Below the pieces are notes generated by a model. That model saw nothing but the letters and a program-made list of their open reading frames with translations, made no database searches and had not been told where the DNA came from. Positions 54,307 to 63,761 of a stretch of 64,000 nucleotides of DNA are shown piece after piece. The first letter of the stretch is position 1. Every line of letters begins with the position of its first letter. This DNA is from Rhodobacteraceae bacterium Alg238-R152 (GTDB taxonomy: Bacteria > Pseudomonadota > Alphaproteobacteria > Rhodobacterales > Rhodobacteraceae), in the NCBI GenBank assembly GCA_900537125.1, contig UNRJ01000001.1:62001-126000 (forward strand), given 5' to 3'. Both the position numbers and the translations under genes were made by a program.

Positions 54307-55275
54307 ATGACCAATTCACCTGTTCGTTGGGGTATTCTCGGTGCCGCCAATTTTGCCAAAACCACAATGGCCCCTGCGATACACGCGGCGCAGGGGGCAG
54401 AGCTTGCGGCTGTGGCCTCCTCCAGTGCGGAGAAGGTGGCCGGGTTTGCCGCCTTTGCGCCACGGGTGCGACATCATCAGAGTTATGAGGATCTGCTTGC
54501 CGATCCTGAGATTGACGCGGTTTACATCCCGCTGCCCAATCATTTGCATGTGGAGTGGGGTATCAAAGCGCTTGAAGCGGGCAAGCCTGTGTTGATCGAA
54601 AAACCTGTGGGCATGGATGTGGCTGAAATCGACAGGTTGATTGCGGCGCGGGATACGGCCGGGCTTCTGGCTGCGGAGGCATACATGATTGTGCATCACC
54701 CGCAGTGGCAGCGCGCGAAGGCGTTGCTGGCTGAAGGCGAGATCGGCAGGCTTGTGCATGTGAACGGGGCGTTTTCGTTTTTCAATGACGACACCGGTAA
54801 CATACGCAATCAGGCGGCTTCTGGCGGTGGTGGGCTGCGCGACATTGGCGTGTATGTGATGGGCGGCGTGCGTTTTGCAACCGGGCAGGAGCCGGTGCAG
54901 CTCGACTATGCCCGTGTGCAATGGGAGCATGGGGTCGACATATTTGCTGACATGGGGTTTGCCTTCGAAGGGTTCACCTATCAGGCGTATACCTCGATCC
55001 GATCTGCACCACGACAGGAGATGCATTTTCATGGGGAGAAAGGGTTGATGACGCTGACCTGCCCATTCAACGCCGGTAAGTTTGATCAGGCGGAATTGCA
55101 TCTGTCGATGCCAGATCAAACCGTGCGCATTGAGCGGTTCCCAGTGGTGAACCAATATGTGCAACAGGTGGAGGCCTTTGGTCGGGCGATGTGTGCGGGT
55201 GAGACCTATGCCTGGCCGCTGGAGCAAGCGCGTGGCACGCAGGCAATGATGGATCAAGTATTGGCGGCAGGATAG
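54307..55275 (+). CDS. Gfo/Idh/MocA family oxidoreductase
   Basis: A 322-residue NAD(P)-dependent oxidoreductase. The Rossmann fold starts at WGILGAANFAKTTM; DAVYIPLPNHLHVEWGIKALEAGKPVLIEKPVG contains the conserved EKP lysine. The C-terminal domain (GALRD-like GGGLRDIGVYVMGGVRF) completes the family layout. Sugars or polyols are usual substrates, but the specific one is unknown. It stands alone between rpoH and the DUF4167 gene. Confidence 0.9.
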   Translation: MTNSPVRWGILGAANFAKTTMAPAIHAAQGAELAAVASSSAEKVAGFAAFAPRVRHHQSYEDLLADPEIDAVYIPLPNHLHVEWGIKALEAGKPVLIEKPVGMDVAEIDRLIAARDTAGLLAAEAYMIVHHPQWQRAKALLAEGEIGRLVHVNGAFSFFNDDTGNIRNQAASGGGGLRDIGVYVMGGVRFATGQEPVQLDYARVQWEHGVDIFADMGFAFEGFTYQAYTSIRSAPRQEMHFHGEKGLMTLTCPFNAGKFDQAELHLSMPDQTVRIERFPVVNQYVQQVEAFGRAMCAGETYAWPLEQARGTQAMMDQVLAAG

Positions 55276-55291
55276 GCCCGCCTGCCATCCC

Positions 55292-55328
55292 GAAAGAAAA
55301 CCCCTCGCAGGTGCGAACTTGCGAGGGG
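55292..55328 (-). terminator. Rho-independent terminator for the minus-strand DUF4167 gene
   Basis: CCCCTCGCA (55301-55309) and TGCGAGGGG (55320-55328) form a 9-bp stem; on the minus strand TTTTCTTTC follows. It also lies after the oxidoreductase stop. Confidence 0.8.
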
Positions 55329-55353
55329 GGCTGTCTTACTTTCAGGCGACCGG

Positions 55354-56028
55354 TTATTCGGCGGCTTTGCTGTCTTCAGCCGGAGCCGCAGCAGGCTCTG
55401 CTGCGGCCTCAGTCTTTTTGGGTGCACGGCGCGGCTTCTTCTCGGGTTTATCACCGGAAGCCTCTGCCTTGTCTTCAGGTTTCTTGCGCGGTGCGCGTTT
55501 GCGCGGCGGCTTTTTGGGAGCAGGCGCTTCCGCTTCGGGCGTGTCCACCACCAAATTGCTTTCGGCCACGTCCACGATCAGATCTGGCTGATCGGCTTCA
55601 GAGAGGTCAACTGGCGCGGCGGGTGTGTCTTGCGGGGCAGGGGCTTTGTCGCGGGTGCCACCACCACCGCCAGAATTGCCTTCACGTTCCTGACGGTCCA
55701 TACGTTCGCGCCGCTCGCGGTCTCGCTCAGCCTGACGTTCGCGGTTTTGCCGGTCCTGTTCCTCGCGGCGCGCCTCTTGTTCGCGCTGCGCCACGTTCAA
55801 CATGCGCTGGTAATGCTCGGCGTGCTGCTGGAAGTTTTCGGTGGCAACGCGGTCATTGCCCAGCTGGCTGTCGCGCGCAAGCTGATTGTATTTGTCGATC
55901 ACCTGTTGAGGGGTGCCGCGCACTTTTCCTTCCGGGCCAGAGCTGTCAAATACCCGGTTGACGACGTTGCCCGACGTTGGGCGATTGCGGTTTGATTTAT
56001 TCCGCGAGCGTGACTTCGAAGATCTCAT
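55354..56028 (-). CDS. DUF4167 domain-containing protein
   Basis: A 224-residue protein with the DUF4167 domain at the N-terminus (NRVFDSSGPEGKVRGTPQQVIDKYNQLARD, then NFQQHAEHYQRMLNVA). A highly charged Arg/Glu-rich coiled-coil-like stretch (about 80-125) is followed by a low-complexity Ala/Pro/Lys-rich tail. It lies downstream of prfA-prmC on the same strand, a conserved alphaproteobacterial order. Nucleic-acid binding is plausible but unproven. Confidence 0.9.
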   Translation of the reverse strand: MRSSKSRSRNKSNRNRPTSGNVVNRVFDSSGPEGKVRGTPQQVIDKYNQLARDSQLGNDRVATENFQQHAEHYQRMLNVAQREQEARREEQDRQNRERQAERDRERRERMDRQEREGNSGGGGGTRDKAPAPQDTPAAPVDLSEADQPDLIVDVAESNLVVDTPEAEAPAPKKPPRKRAPRKKPEDKAEASGDKPEKKPRRAPKKTEAAAEPAAAPAEDSKAAE

Positions 56029-56250
56029 TTTATCTGCAATCCAGCCTTGATCAATTGCGGTCGCTCATCCCGTTTCACGCCTCTTGCGATCAGTATTCCG
56101 GGGGCGACAATTTGTGGCTTGATGTCCAATCGGGACCGCCCGCAAAACGGGCATCCACCAATAGGACACGAACTTGATATTGCGCCTTGGACGTTCGCAC
56201 AAGTGCTTTTATCGCGCCAAAGCTTGCAAAAAGGAAAATTTGTGTGGGTT

Positions 56251-57084
56251 TTAGCCCTTTTGGCCGATTACAACCCGATCGCGGTGGTCCAGATCGGCGT
56301 GAATGGCAACATTCTGGAAGTCGGCCTTGTGAAAAAGGGCTTCTACAGCGGGACCTTGTTTCCAGCCGATTTCCACCATCAACCAGCCGTCTGAGTTGAG
56401 GTGCGCTGCGGCTCCGCCAATGATTGTGCGGTAGGCGGATAGGCCGTCACTTTCATCGGTGAGGGCCATGCGTGGCTCGTAAGACAGTTCAGGGGCCAGC
56501 GACGGCATCTCGTCGAGCGCGATGTAAGGCGGGTTAGAGATGATCAGGTCGAAGGTGCCTGTCACTGCGGAGTACCAGTCGCTTTCAAGCAGGATCAGCC
56601 GATCGGTGACGCCAATTTGCTCTGCGTTCTGATGGGCAACTTTGAGTGCGGTGGGAGACCGGTCGGTCGCCACGCCTATTGCCTCAGGCCGTTCAGCAAG
56701 CAGCGAAAGGATGATTGCGCCTGTACCTGTGCCCAAATCAAGTACGGTTGAAAACCGCGCTCCAAGCGCCTGCAGGACAAGTGCCTCAGTGTCGGGGCGC
56801 GGGTCCAGGGCATCCGGAGTGACAATAAATTCGTGATTAAAGAAGGCGCGTTTGCCAAGCATATGAGAGACTGGCTCACGGGCGGTGCGCCGTGCGAGAA
56901 GGGTCTCCAGTGCCGCTTCCTGGGCCTCTGTGGCAGCTTCGCGCAACTCCAGCGTCAAGCGATCAACGGGAATGCCGGTCGCGTGCCCCACAAGAAGACG
57001 CGCCTCACCTACGGGATTGTCGACGGGGATGTCCTGCAACACGGTTACGGCACGTTTCACCAAGGCTGCGATGGTGCCTTTCAC
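56251..57084 (-). CDS. prmC: peptide chain release factor N5-glutamine methyltransferase
   Basis: A 277-residue SAM-dependent enzyme that methylates the GGQ glutamine of release factors. The SAM motif [15 protein letters not shown] and the active-site [10 protein letters not shown] are present. The GTG start overlaps the prfA stop by 2 bases, so it is translationally coupled to its substrate gene. A 222-base space to the next gene holds a small GCCCG/CGGGC hairpin (56138-56152) and nothing else I can name. Confidence 0.95.
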   Translation of the reverse strand: MKGTIAALVKRAVTVLQDIPVDNPVGEARLLVGHATGIPVDRLTLELREAATEAQEAALETLLARRTAREPVSHMLGKRAFFNHEFIVTPDALDPRPDTEALVLQALGARFSTVLDLGTGTGAIILSLLAERPEAIGVATDRSPTALKVAHQNAEQIGVTDRLILLESDWYSAVTGTFDLIISNPPYIALDEMPSLAPELSYEPRMALTDESDGLSAYRTIIGGAAAHLNSDGWLMVEIGWKQGPAVEALFHKADFQNVAIHADLDHRDRVVIGQKG

Positions 57085-58130
57085 CCGTTCATCTCCGCCA
57101 GCGCAGTGGCTTGGGCGTCAGCCGTCAGTGCGTCGATGATTTCATCAAGGTCACCCTGCATGATCTGATCCAGCTTATAGAGCGTCAGGTTGATGCGGTG
57201 GTCGCTCATGCGGCCTTGCGGGAAATTGTAGGTGCGGATGCGTTCAGAGCGGTCACCGGAGCCAACTTGGCCTGCGCGATCAGCGGCGCGCTCATCGTCG
57301 ATGCGCTGGCGTTCCAGATCAAACAGGCGGGTTTTTAACACCTGCATCGCAATCTCGCGGTTGCGGTGTTGGGATTTTTCCGAGCTGACCACAATGATGC
57401 CGGTGGGCAAGTGGCTGATGCGCACGGCGGAATCGGTGGTGTTCACGTGCTGACCACCAGAGCCTGAGGCGCGCATGGTGTCGATGCGGATGTCATTTGG
57501 GTCAATTTTCACGTCGACGTCTTCGGCTTCGGGCAATACCGCCACGGTGGCTGCCGAGGTGTGAATGCGTCCGCCGCTTTCAGTGGTGGGCACGCGCTGC
57601 ACCCGATGCACGCCGGATTCGTATTTCATGCGGGCAAAAACGTTTTCGCCTTTGATATGCGCAACAACCTCTTTGACACCACCAAGCTCGGTGGCGTTCT
57701 CTTCAAGGATGTCGAGTTTCCAGCCGCGGTTTTCGGCGTAGCGCTGGTACATGCGCAGCAGGTCGCCAGCAAAGAGTGCCGCCTCATCGCCGCCGGTGCC
57801 GGGGCGGATTTCGAGAATGGCGGGGCGGGCGTCGGCGGCGTCTTTGGGCAACAAAGACAGCTGCAGGGCGTGTTCCGCTTCGGGCAGGGCGGTGCGAAGC
57901 TCTGGTAGCTCCTCTTCCGCCAGATCTTTCATGTCGGGATCAGCCAACATTTCCTCGGCTTCTTCGATGTCACTGAGCAGCTTTTGGTAGGCAAGAACTT
58001 GCTCTACCACGGGCTTGAGGTCGGAATACTCTTTGGCGAGCGCAGCAATATCGCCGCTGCCTTCGGCCATTTGCGCCTCAAGGAACTCAAAACGTTGGGT
58101 GATCTGATGCAGTCGTTCTATTGGTACCAT
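57081..58130 (-). CDS. prfA: peptide chain release factor 1
   Basis: A 349-residue RF1. The catalytic GGQ is at residues 225-227 in [19 protein letters not shown], and the codon-recognition domain is [22 protein letters not shown]. It terminates translation at UAA and UAG. No clear ribosome-binding site precedes the ATG. Divergent from the small secreted-protein gene at 58192. Confidence 0.97.
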   Translation of the reverse strand: MVPIERLHQITQRFEFLEAQMAEGSGDIAALAKEYSDLKPVVEQVLAYQKLLSDIEEAEEMLADPDMKDLAEEELPELRTALPEAEHALQLSLLPKDAADARPAILEIRPGTGGDEAALFAGDLLRMYQRYAENRGWKLDILEENATELGGVKEVVAHIKGENVFARMKYESGVHRVQRVPTTESGGRIHTSAATVAVLPEAEDVDVKIDPNDIRIDTMRASGSGGQHVNTTDSAVRISHLPTGIIVVSSEKSQHRNREIAMQVLKTRLFDLERQRIDDERAADRAGQVGSGDRSERIRTYNFPQGRMSDHRINLTLYKLDQIMQGDLDEIIDALTADAQATALAEMNG

Positions 58131-58191
58131 GTCGCTAAGTGAGACAATACGCGGGTTTGGTCAAGGGCGCGGTTTGCGCTATACTGGGCTT

Positions 58192-58503
58192 ATGCGACAC
58201 CTGACCCTGATATTTGCTCTGCTGGCATCCTCCGCGACAGCTGATGGGATGATGAATGGTGTGCCGGTGGATTGTTATTGCACCGACAAACAAGGCCAGC
58301 GCATTGAGGTTGGCGAGACCATCTGTTTACAGGTGGATGGGCGCATGTTTATGGCGCAGTGTCAGATGTCATTGAACGTGCCAATGTGGCGGGAGATTTC
58401 GCCAGGCTGTTTGAGTTCAAGTTTGGACGCGCCGTTACAGAGCGTCGATCCAAGCCTCAACCCGGTTGGCGTTCACGCCAAAATCCTTGCGTCCAAATCG
58501 TGA
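58192..58503 (+). CDS. small secreted Cys-rich protein
   Basis: A 103-residue protein with a signal peptide (cleavage after ATA, about residue 16). The mature part has GVPVDCYCTDKQGQRIEVGE, TICLQVDGR, AQCQMSL and SPGCLSS, so up to five cysteines. Its C-terminal 22 codons overlap the 3' end of the convergent DUF1499 gene; a start at 58129 is possible but would remove the signal peptide's N-terminal position. Function unknown. Confidence 0.75.
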   Translation: MRHLTLIFALLASSATADGMMNGVPVDCYCTDKQGQRIEVGETICLQVDGRMFMAQCQMSLNVPMWREISPGCLSSSLDAPLQSVDPSLNPVGVHAKILASKS

Positions 58504-58830
58504 GCGACCGTAGATTTTGAGCATGTCACCGTCTTGATAGGCGGTGGTGTAGTCCGGGTAGGCCATAAGTTTGGAGCGGGTCACATAGGTGACCATGCCA
58601 TCTTCAACAGAGCCTGCAAGGACAGTGGTGCGTGGGGTGCCAACGGCCACCTGATGAAACCGGGCCAGGCCCTCGCGGCCGGACATTACCAACCGCCGCA
58701 CGGAGTTTTCGTTGTCGCTGTTATGGTCGACCTTCGGTTCTTTGTGCCATTTGGCAAGATCGCTTGGTGCAACGCGCACATAGCCGGTAAAGCCAACGGC
58801 CAATACTATAATTAACCAGAGAAACGTCAT
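58435..58830 (-). CDS. DUF1499 domain-containing protein
   Basis: A 131-residue protein with one N-terminal membrane helix (FLWLIIVLAVGFTGYV) and the DUF1499 pattern (VTYVTRSKLMAYPDYTTAYQDGDMLKIYGRSRFGRKDFGVNANRVEAWI). ATG 58830 follows GAGGT at suitable spacing; a GTG 9 bases upstream is in frame. The stop overlaps the convergent gene. Function unknown. Confidence 0.82.
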   Translation of the reverse strand: MTFLWLIIVLAVGFTGYVRVAPSDLAKWHKEPKVDHNSDNENSVRRLVMSGREGLARFHQVAVGTPRTTVLAGSVEDGMVTYVTRSKLMAYPDYTTAYQDGDMLKIYGRSRFGRKDFGVNANRVEAWIDAL

Positions 58831-58963
58831 TTTATGCACCTCACACTCACAGGCCGAAGCGCTGCGCCCCCATTTTAGAGATCATACGCTTGGGCAGGCC
58901 GAGTAGATCACTCGATGCCTGCAACCTAAGCGGCGGTTGTGTTGATTTCCAGAGGGGTGCGTA

Positions 58964-59923
58964 CTAACGCCGCGTCCATCCCCAGAGACAGATCAGCTCC
59001 AAAGCAATATGCGCCCCTGCTATGGCGGTGGCGCCGGTGGTGTCAAATGGGGGAGAGACCTCCACCACGTCACCGCCGACAAGGTTTATGCCAGCAATGT
59101 CGCGCAGGATGATGCTGGCCTGACCGCTGGTCAATCCACCCCAGACCGGTGTGCCGGTGCCGGGCGCAAAAGCCGGGTCCAACCCGTCAATGTCAAAGGT
59201 CAGATAGGTCGGGTGGTCGCCAAGGATGTCGCGGATTTTTTGTGCTACGGCCACGGGACCGGTCTCATGCACTTCGCGCGCGTCAATGATGTTGAAGCCC
59301 AATGTGTCCGGGTTTTCGGTGCGGATGCCAACTTGCACGGAGCGCTTGGGGTCGATCAGACCGTCTTTGACGGCTTTGTAGAACATGGTGCCATGGTCGA
59401 TGCGGTTGGGCTCGTCATCGGCCCAGGTGTCGGTGTGGGCGTCAAATTGCAACAGGCTCAGCGGGCCAAACTTCTCTGCATAGGCTTTGAGGATGGGGTA
59501 GGTGATGTAGTGATCGCCGCCCAAAGCAATGCTCGCCGCGCCGCCCGCGAGAATGTCGCGAATGTGATTGGTCAGCGCCTCGGGGAAGCCAGCCACACGG
59601 GCGTAGTCAAACGCCACATCGCCATAATCCACGATATTGAGGTCGCTCATCGGGTCGTAGCCCCAGCCGTAAGGCGGATCAAACGCTTGAATCGCACTGG
59701 CTTCGCGGATGGCGCGGGGGCCAAGGCGTGTGCCGGGGCGGTTGGTGACGGCTTGGTCAAAGGGGATGCCGGTCACGGCAATGTCCACGCCGGTTAGGTC
59801 TTTGGAATAACGACGGCGCAGGAAAGAGGTGGCCCCGCCAAAGGTGTTTTCAAAGCTCAGGCCACGTGGGTTGTCACGGGTGAAGGCCATATCAACTTGG
59901 GTTTTGGCATCTTCCAGAGCCAT
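58964..59923 (-). CDS. speB: agmatinase / ureohydrolase family protein
   Basis: A 319-residue Mn-dependent ureohydrolase. The metal motifs are GGDHYITYPI, LLQFDAHTDTWAD and LTFDIDGLDPAFAPGTGTP. Agmatine to putrescine plus urea is the usual assignment; guanidinobutyrase or guanidinopropionase cannot be excluded by sequence alone. A GGAAGGAAC ribosome-binding site precedes the ATG and a 14-base palindrome lies 20 bases upstream. The M20 gene follows upstream on the same strand. Confidence 0.85.
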   Translation of the reverse strand: MALEDAKTQVDMAFTRDNPRGLSFENTFGGATSFLRRRYSKDLTGVDIAVTGIPFDQAVTNRPGTRLGPRAIREASAIQAFDPPYGWGYDPMSDLNIVDYGDVAFDYARVAGFPEALTNHIRDILAGGAASIALGGDHYITYPILKAYAEKFGPLSLLQFDAHTDTWADDEPNRIDHGTMFYKAVKDGLIDPKRSVQVGIRTENPDTLGFNIIDAREVHETGPVAVAQKIRDILGDHPTYLTFDIDGLDPAFAPGTGTPVWGGLTSGQASIILRDIAGINLVGGDVVEVSPPFDTTGATAIAGAHIALELICLWGWTRR

Positions 59924-59943
59924 GGGCGTGTTCCTTCCTGCAG

Positions 59944-59957
59944 AATTTGATCAAATT
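59944..59957. promoter_or_regulatory. 14-base palindrome upstream of the agmatinase gene
   Basis: AATTTGATCAAATT is a perfect palindrome 20 bases before the start codon. Such an AT-rich dyad could be an operator (Lrp/AsnC-like), but no regulator gene is adjacent. Confidence 0.4.
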
Positions 59958-60032
59958 TCGCAAATTCATCAGAAAGGTCAAGCCAGAAGGCGCGGTGCGG
60001 GCGATCTTATGCCAAGACCGCCCGCAAATTGC

Positions 60033-61193
60033 TTACAGAGGCTGCGCTGTTTCCACCAGACGGGCGAAGAAAGACGCGCCGATCGGGGAGATGTCGTCAT
60101 TAAAATCGAACGCCGGGTGGTGAAGACCTGCGCCTTCGCCTGCGCCCAGGAAGAGGTAGGCGCCCGGACGGGCTTCAAGCATGTAGGAGAAATCCTCTGC
60201 GCCCATTTCCATGCCTTGGTCTGCGTTCACAGCCACATCACCAGCAATGTCACGCGCTACATCGGCGGCAAAGGCGGTTTGTGTTTCATGGTTCACGGTT
60301 GCGGGGTAGCCGATGTCGATGTCGAGCACGGCTTCGAGACCGTAGGCGGCGGCTGTGCCAGTGGTGATCTCGTTCAGGCGTTGATGAATCATCGCCTGCA
60401 CCTCTTTGTCAAAGGTGCGAATGGTGCCGTTGATGAAGCCGCCATCGGGGATCACATTGTCGGCGGAGCCTGCGTGGATTTGGGTGACAGAGACAACACA
60501 TTCGTTGCGGGTGTCGTGGTTGCGGCTGACGATGGTTTGGATGGCGTTGACCATGGCGACAGCGGCCACCACCGGATCAACAGTGTCCTGCGGATAAGCG
60601 CCATGGCCACCTTTGCCCTGTAGCTTGATGGTAAAACTGTCCACGGCGGCCATGATTGGGCCGGGGGTGGTGTGGAACTCGCCAAGCGGCAGGCCTGGCA
60701 CGTTGTGGATGGCATAAACGTCCTTCACGCCAAAGGTGTCCATGACACCTTCTTCGACCATGACACCTGCACCGCCACCGTCTTCTTCAGCTGGCTGGAA
60801 GATCAGCGCGACACGGCCAGCGAACTTGCGAGTCTCCGTGAGGTATTTCGCGGCCCCCAAAAGCATGGTGGTGTGGCCGTCATGGCCGCAGGCGTGCATC
60901 TTGCCCTCGACTGTGCTCGCGTATTCGACGCCAGTGATTTCATCCATTGGCAGCGCGTCCATGTCGGCGCGCAGGCCTAGGGTGGGTCCGTCGCCTTGAC
61001 CGTTGATGATCGCGACAACGCCAGATGTGGCGATGCCCTCGTGGATTTCATCGACGCCAAACTCTTTTAGGCGCTGCACCACAAAGGCGGCGGTCTCATG
61101 GCAATTGAACTCAAGTTCGGGGTGGGCGTGCAGGTGGCGACGCCAGCCCTTCATTTCGTCGGAAAAATCGGCAATACGGTTTACTACAGGCAT
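60033..61193 (-). CDS. M20 family amidohydrolase (aminoacylase/hippurate hydrolase-like)
   Basis: A 386-residue metallohydrolase. The metal ligands are in RRHLHAHPELEF, LRADMDALPM, ACGHDGHTTMLLGAAK, FQPAEEDGGGAGVM (catalytic Glu) and the late LHHPAFDFNDDISPIG. Members cleave N-acyl amino acids or auxin-like conjugates. It lies upstream of the agmatinase gene on the same strand with a 109-base gap, so co-transcription is possible and a joint role in arginine/agmatine-derived amide breakdown is an inference. Confidence 0.9.
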   Translation of the reverse strand: MPVVNRIADFSDEMKGWRRHLHAHPELEFNCHETAAFVVQRLKEFGVDEIHEGIATSGVVAIINGQGDGPTLGLRADMDALPMDEITGVEYASTVEGKMHACGHDGHTTMLLGAAKYLTETRKFAGRVALIFQPAEEDGGGAGVMVEEGVMDTFGVKDVYAIHNVPGLPLGEFHTTPGPIMAAVDSFTIKLQGKGGHGAYPQDTVDPVVAAVAMVNAIQTIVSRNHDTRNECVVSVTQIHAGSADNVIPDGGFINGTIRTFDKEVQAMIHQRLNEITTGTAAAYGLEAVLDIDIGYPATVNHETQTAFAADVARDIAGDVAVNADQGMEMGAEDFSYMLEARPGAYLFLGAGEGAGLHHPAFDFNDDISPIGASFFARLVETAQPL

Positions 61194-61258
61194 GGGTGGA
61201 CACCTTCTCTGAATGGTCGTTCAGTTAACATCAAAAGCAAATTCTGGAGCGCGACGCA

Positions 61259-62092
61259 ATGGCCGAAGATCCCCTTATCCTCAATCCCAACGGCGGATTG
61301 CCGCGTCTTTTGGAAATTATGCGGCGTTTGCGCGATCCGGAGACCGGCTGTCCGTGGGATATTGAGCAGGATTTTGCGACCATCGCGCCCTACACCATCG
61401 AAGAGGCCTATGAGGTTGCCGATGCCATTGAGCGTGAGGCGTGGGATGAGCTGAAGGGCGAGCTGGGCGATTTGTTGTTTCAGTCGGTGTTTCATGCGCA
61501 GATGGCCAGCGAGCGGGGCTTGTTCACCTTTGACGAGGTGGCGGACACGATGTCGGACAAGATGGTCGCGCGTCATCCACATGTGTTTGGCGAGGAGAGC
61601 CGGGAAAAGTCCGCTGAGCAACAAACCCGCGATTGGGAAGCCGTGAAAGCGGCCGAGCGGGCAGGGAAGGCGCAGCAAGGCACGTTGGATGGCGTGGCTT
61701 TGGGATTGCCTGCCTTGTTGCGCGCGGTGAAGTTGCAAAACCGGGCGGCACGCGTGGGGTTTGACTGGCCGGATATCTCGCAGGTGGTCGACAAGATTGT
61801 TGAGGAGGCCGGCGAGCTGGCCGAGGCCCGAGACAAGCTGACGCAGGCAGAGGTTGAGGAAGAGTTTGGCGACATGTTGTTTGTGATTGCCAACCTGGCG
61901 CGGCATCTGAAGATCGAGCCTGAGGCAGCCTTGCGGGCCACAAATGCCAAGTTTGTCAGGCGGTTTGAGGGGGTCGAGGCCAAGCTCAACGCACGTGGGA
62001 AGACACCCCAAGAGAGTGATTTGGAAGAGATGGATGCGCTGTGGGATGAGGTCAAGGTTGAGGAAAAGGCACGCAAAACCAATCCTGAATAA
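61259..62092 (+). CDS. mazG: nucleoside triphosphate pyrophosphohydrolase MazG
   Basis: A 277-residue protein with two MazG domains: LRDPETGCPWDIEQDF then EEAYEVADAIEREAWDELKGELGD (residues 24-73), and VEEAGELAEARDKLTQAEVEEEFGDMLF (about 180-208). Both carry the EExxE and ExxD metal motifs. It hydrolyses NTPs to NMP and pyrophosphate. The ATG follows CTGGAGCG; divergent from the M20 gene. Confidence 0.95.
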   Translation: MAEDPLILNPNGGLPRLLEIMRRLRDPETGCPWDIEQDFATIAPYTIEEAYEVADAIEREAWDELKGELGDLLFQSVFHAQMASERGLFTFDEVADTMSDKMVARHPHVFGEESREKSAEQQTRDWEAVKAAERAGKAQQGTLDGVALGLPALLRAVKLQNRAARVGFDWPDISQVVDKIVEEAGELAEARDKLTQAEVEEEFGDMLFVIANLARHLKIEPEAALRATNAKFVRRFEGVEAKLNARGKTPQESDLEEMDALWDEVKVEEKARKTNPE

Positions 62093-62102
62093 AATATTCA
62101 GG
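62084..62102. promoter_or_regulatory. iron-box-like dyad upstream of the Fe(III)-binding protein gene
   Basis: CCTGAATA, AAA, TATTCAGG at 62084-62102 is a perfect inverted repeat overlapping the mazG stop. The core TGA-N9-TCA (62086-62100) fits the RirA IRO-box pattern. A related half-site (CCTGATTAAAA) follows at 62109. It lies 68 bases upstream of the next start. Confidence 0.5.
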
Positions 62103-62169
62103 TATTGACCTGATTAAAAAACTCGGATTAAAGGTGCGTCATCGAAACCGTTCCACCGTGAGTGATGAC

Positions 62170-63183
62170 ATGACCAAATTTCTTTCCACGTCGATCTTCT
62201 TTACAGCCGCTGCAGCCGTCGCCGCGCCAGTTCTGGCTGATGAAGTCAACGTATATTCCTACCGCCAGCCTGAGCTGATCAAGCCGCTGACCGATGCCTT
62301 CACCGCCGAAACCGGCATCAAAGTGAACGTGGCTTACCTGAAAAAAGGCATGATCGAGCGTCTGGAAGCTGAGGGCGACCGTTCGCCTGCGGACATGGTT
62401 CTGACCGTGGACATCTCCCGTCTGGCTGGTGTTGTGAATGCGGGTCTGACTCAGCCGGTTGTCAGCGAAAGCATCAACGCAAACGTGCCCGCGCAGTACC
62501 GTGACCCAGAGAACCACTGGTTTGGTCTGACCACCCGTGCACGTATCGTTTATGCCTCCAAAGACCGCGTCGCAGACGGCGAAGTTACCACTTACGAAGA
62601 TCTGGCAGATCCAAAGTGGGCAGGCCGCATCTGCACCCGTTCCGGCACCAACGCCTATAACGTGGCACTAACCTCCGCCATGATCGAGCACCACGGTGAA
62701 GAAGGTGCCAAAACTTGGCTAGAAGGCGTAAAAGCCAACCTCGCACGTAAGCCACAGGGCAACGACCGCGCACAGGTGAAAGCGATCTGGGCTGGCGAAT
62801 GTGACATCTCCGTGGGCAACACCTACTACATGGGCAAAATGCTGTCTGACGAAGAGCAAAAAGAATGGGCCGACAGCGTGCGCATCGTGTTCCCGACTTT
62901 CGAGAACGCAGGCACCCACGTGAACGTGTCTGGCGTGGCGCTGACCAAAGCCGCACCAAACAAAGAAAACGCCATCAAGATGATGGAATTCCTGGCCTCT
63001 CCGAAAGCGCAGGAAATCTACGCCAAAGCCAACTACGAGTACCCGATTGCACCAGGCACCGAAGCCGACGCGCTGGTTCAAGGCTGGGGTGAGTTCACTG
63101 CAGATGACGTGAACCTGATGACCCTTGCTGGTCACCGTTCCCAGGCACTGAAAATCACCGAGCAGGTTGATTTTGACGGCTAA
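62170..63183 (+). CDS. Fe(III) ABC transporter periplasmic substrate-binding protein
   Basis: A 337-residue protein with a signal peptide (cleavage after VLA, about residue 23). The mature sequence has the ferric-binding FutA/FbpA-type layout: VNVYSYRQPELIKPLTDAF, KKGMIERLEAEGDRSPADMV, WFGLTTRARIVYASKDRV and the C-terminal NYEYPIAPGT. The Tyr residues in NTYYMGKM probably bind iron. No permease or ATPase gene is in the window. It contains more Arg CGT and Pro-Lys-optimal codons than its neighbours, suggesting high expression. Confidence 0.92.
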   Translation: MTKFLSTSIFFTAAAAVAAPVLADEVNVYSYRQPELIKPLTDAFTAETGIKVNVAYLKKGMIERLEAEGDRSPADMVLTVDISRLAGVVNAGLTQPVVSESINANVPAQYRDPENHWFGLTTRARIVYASKDRVADGEVTTYEDLADPKWAGRICTRSGTNAYNVALTSAMIEHHGEEGAKTWLEGVKANLARKPQGNDRAQVKAIWAGECDISVGNTYYMGKMLSDEEQKEWADSVRIVFPTFENAGTHVNVSGVALTKAAPNKENAIKMMEFLASPKAQEIYAKANYEYPIAPGTEADALVQGWGEFTADDVNLMTLAGHRSQALKITEQVDFDG

Positions 63184-63207
63184 ACCAGCTGTTGAGTGAG
63201 ACGAGAG

Positions 63208-63232
63208 AGGCGGCCTTTGGGCCGCCTTTTTT
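63208..63232 (+). terminator. Rho-independent terminator after the iron-binding protein gene
   Basis: AGGCGGC (63208-63214) pairs with GCCGCCT (63221-63227), extended by a C-G pair, followed by a T-run. Confidence 0.88.
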
Positions 63233-63365
63233 ACGTTTGCAGAGAACGTCCGTTTTCGTGGTGCAAACGCTCAGAGGATTTCGAGCGAGTTATCAAAACT
63301 CCACCCTTGTGCTTTCAACAAAGTCCGTTTTGGTTACCGGAGCTGGTAGTAAAAAGGTACACGGT

Positions 63366-63707
63366 ATGCCCAGACGGACGATCAAAGACACGGATAAGTC
63401 TCGTAATATTCAAGTTGAGGTCACAGGTGAGCTGAGCCTGGACGCCATGGAGGAGGTCTTGAGCGGCGCGGCTTCGGTGCTGGGGCTGACCATGTCACAT
63501 ATCACCACATTGAGCCGCAAAAAGTACCCCAACAACCGGCATTGGCATTTCAAAGAAGACCTCAAGGCCAAAGGCAATTTGGATGTGACCTATTGGCCTG
63601 CGGGACCGTTGTTTTGGGTCACCATCAGGAATTATGAACCTGATTGGGTTCATCGGTCGGGGGAGAGGTTGGCGTCGTTGATGGAAGAGTGGTTGGCGGA
63701 GGTATGA
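63366..63707 (+). CDS. hypothetical protein (113 residues)
   Basis: A soluble 113-residue protein. It begins MPRRTIKDTDKSRNIQVEVTG and has ASVLGLTMSHITTLSRKKYPNNRHWHFK and YWPAGPLFWVTIRNYEPDW; no recognised domain. It sits between the iron-binding gene and the remnant of its paralogue, so it may have been inserted between two tandem copies. The ATG at 63366 is chosen over upstream in-frame starts that run into the terminator. Confidence 0.7.
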   Translation: MPRRTIKDTDKSRNIQVEVTGELSLDAMEEVLSGAASVLGLTMSHITTLSRKKYPNNRHWHFKEDLKAKGNLDVTYWPAGPLFWVTIRNYEPDWVHRSGERLASLMEEWLAEV

Positions 63708-63761
63708 CTGTGCGGTTTCGGTCATTGGTCAAGCAGGCTTGTCCCATAGCGTGTTTCCAGC

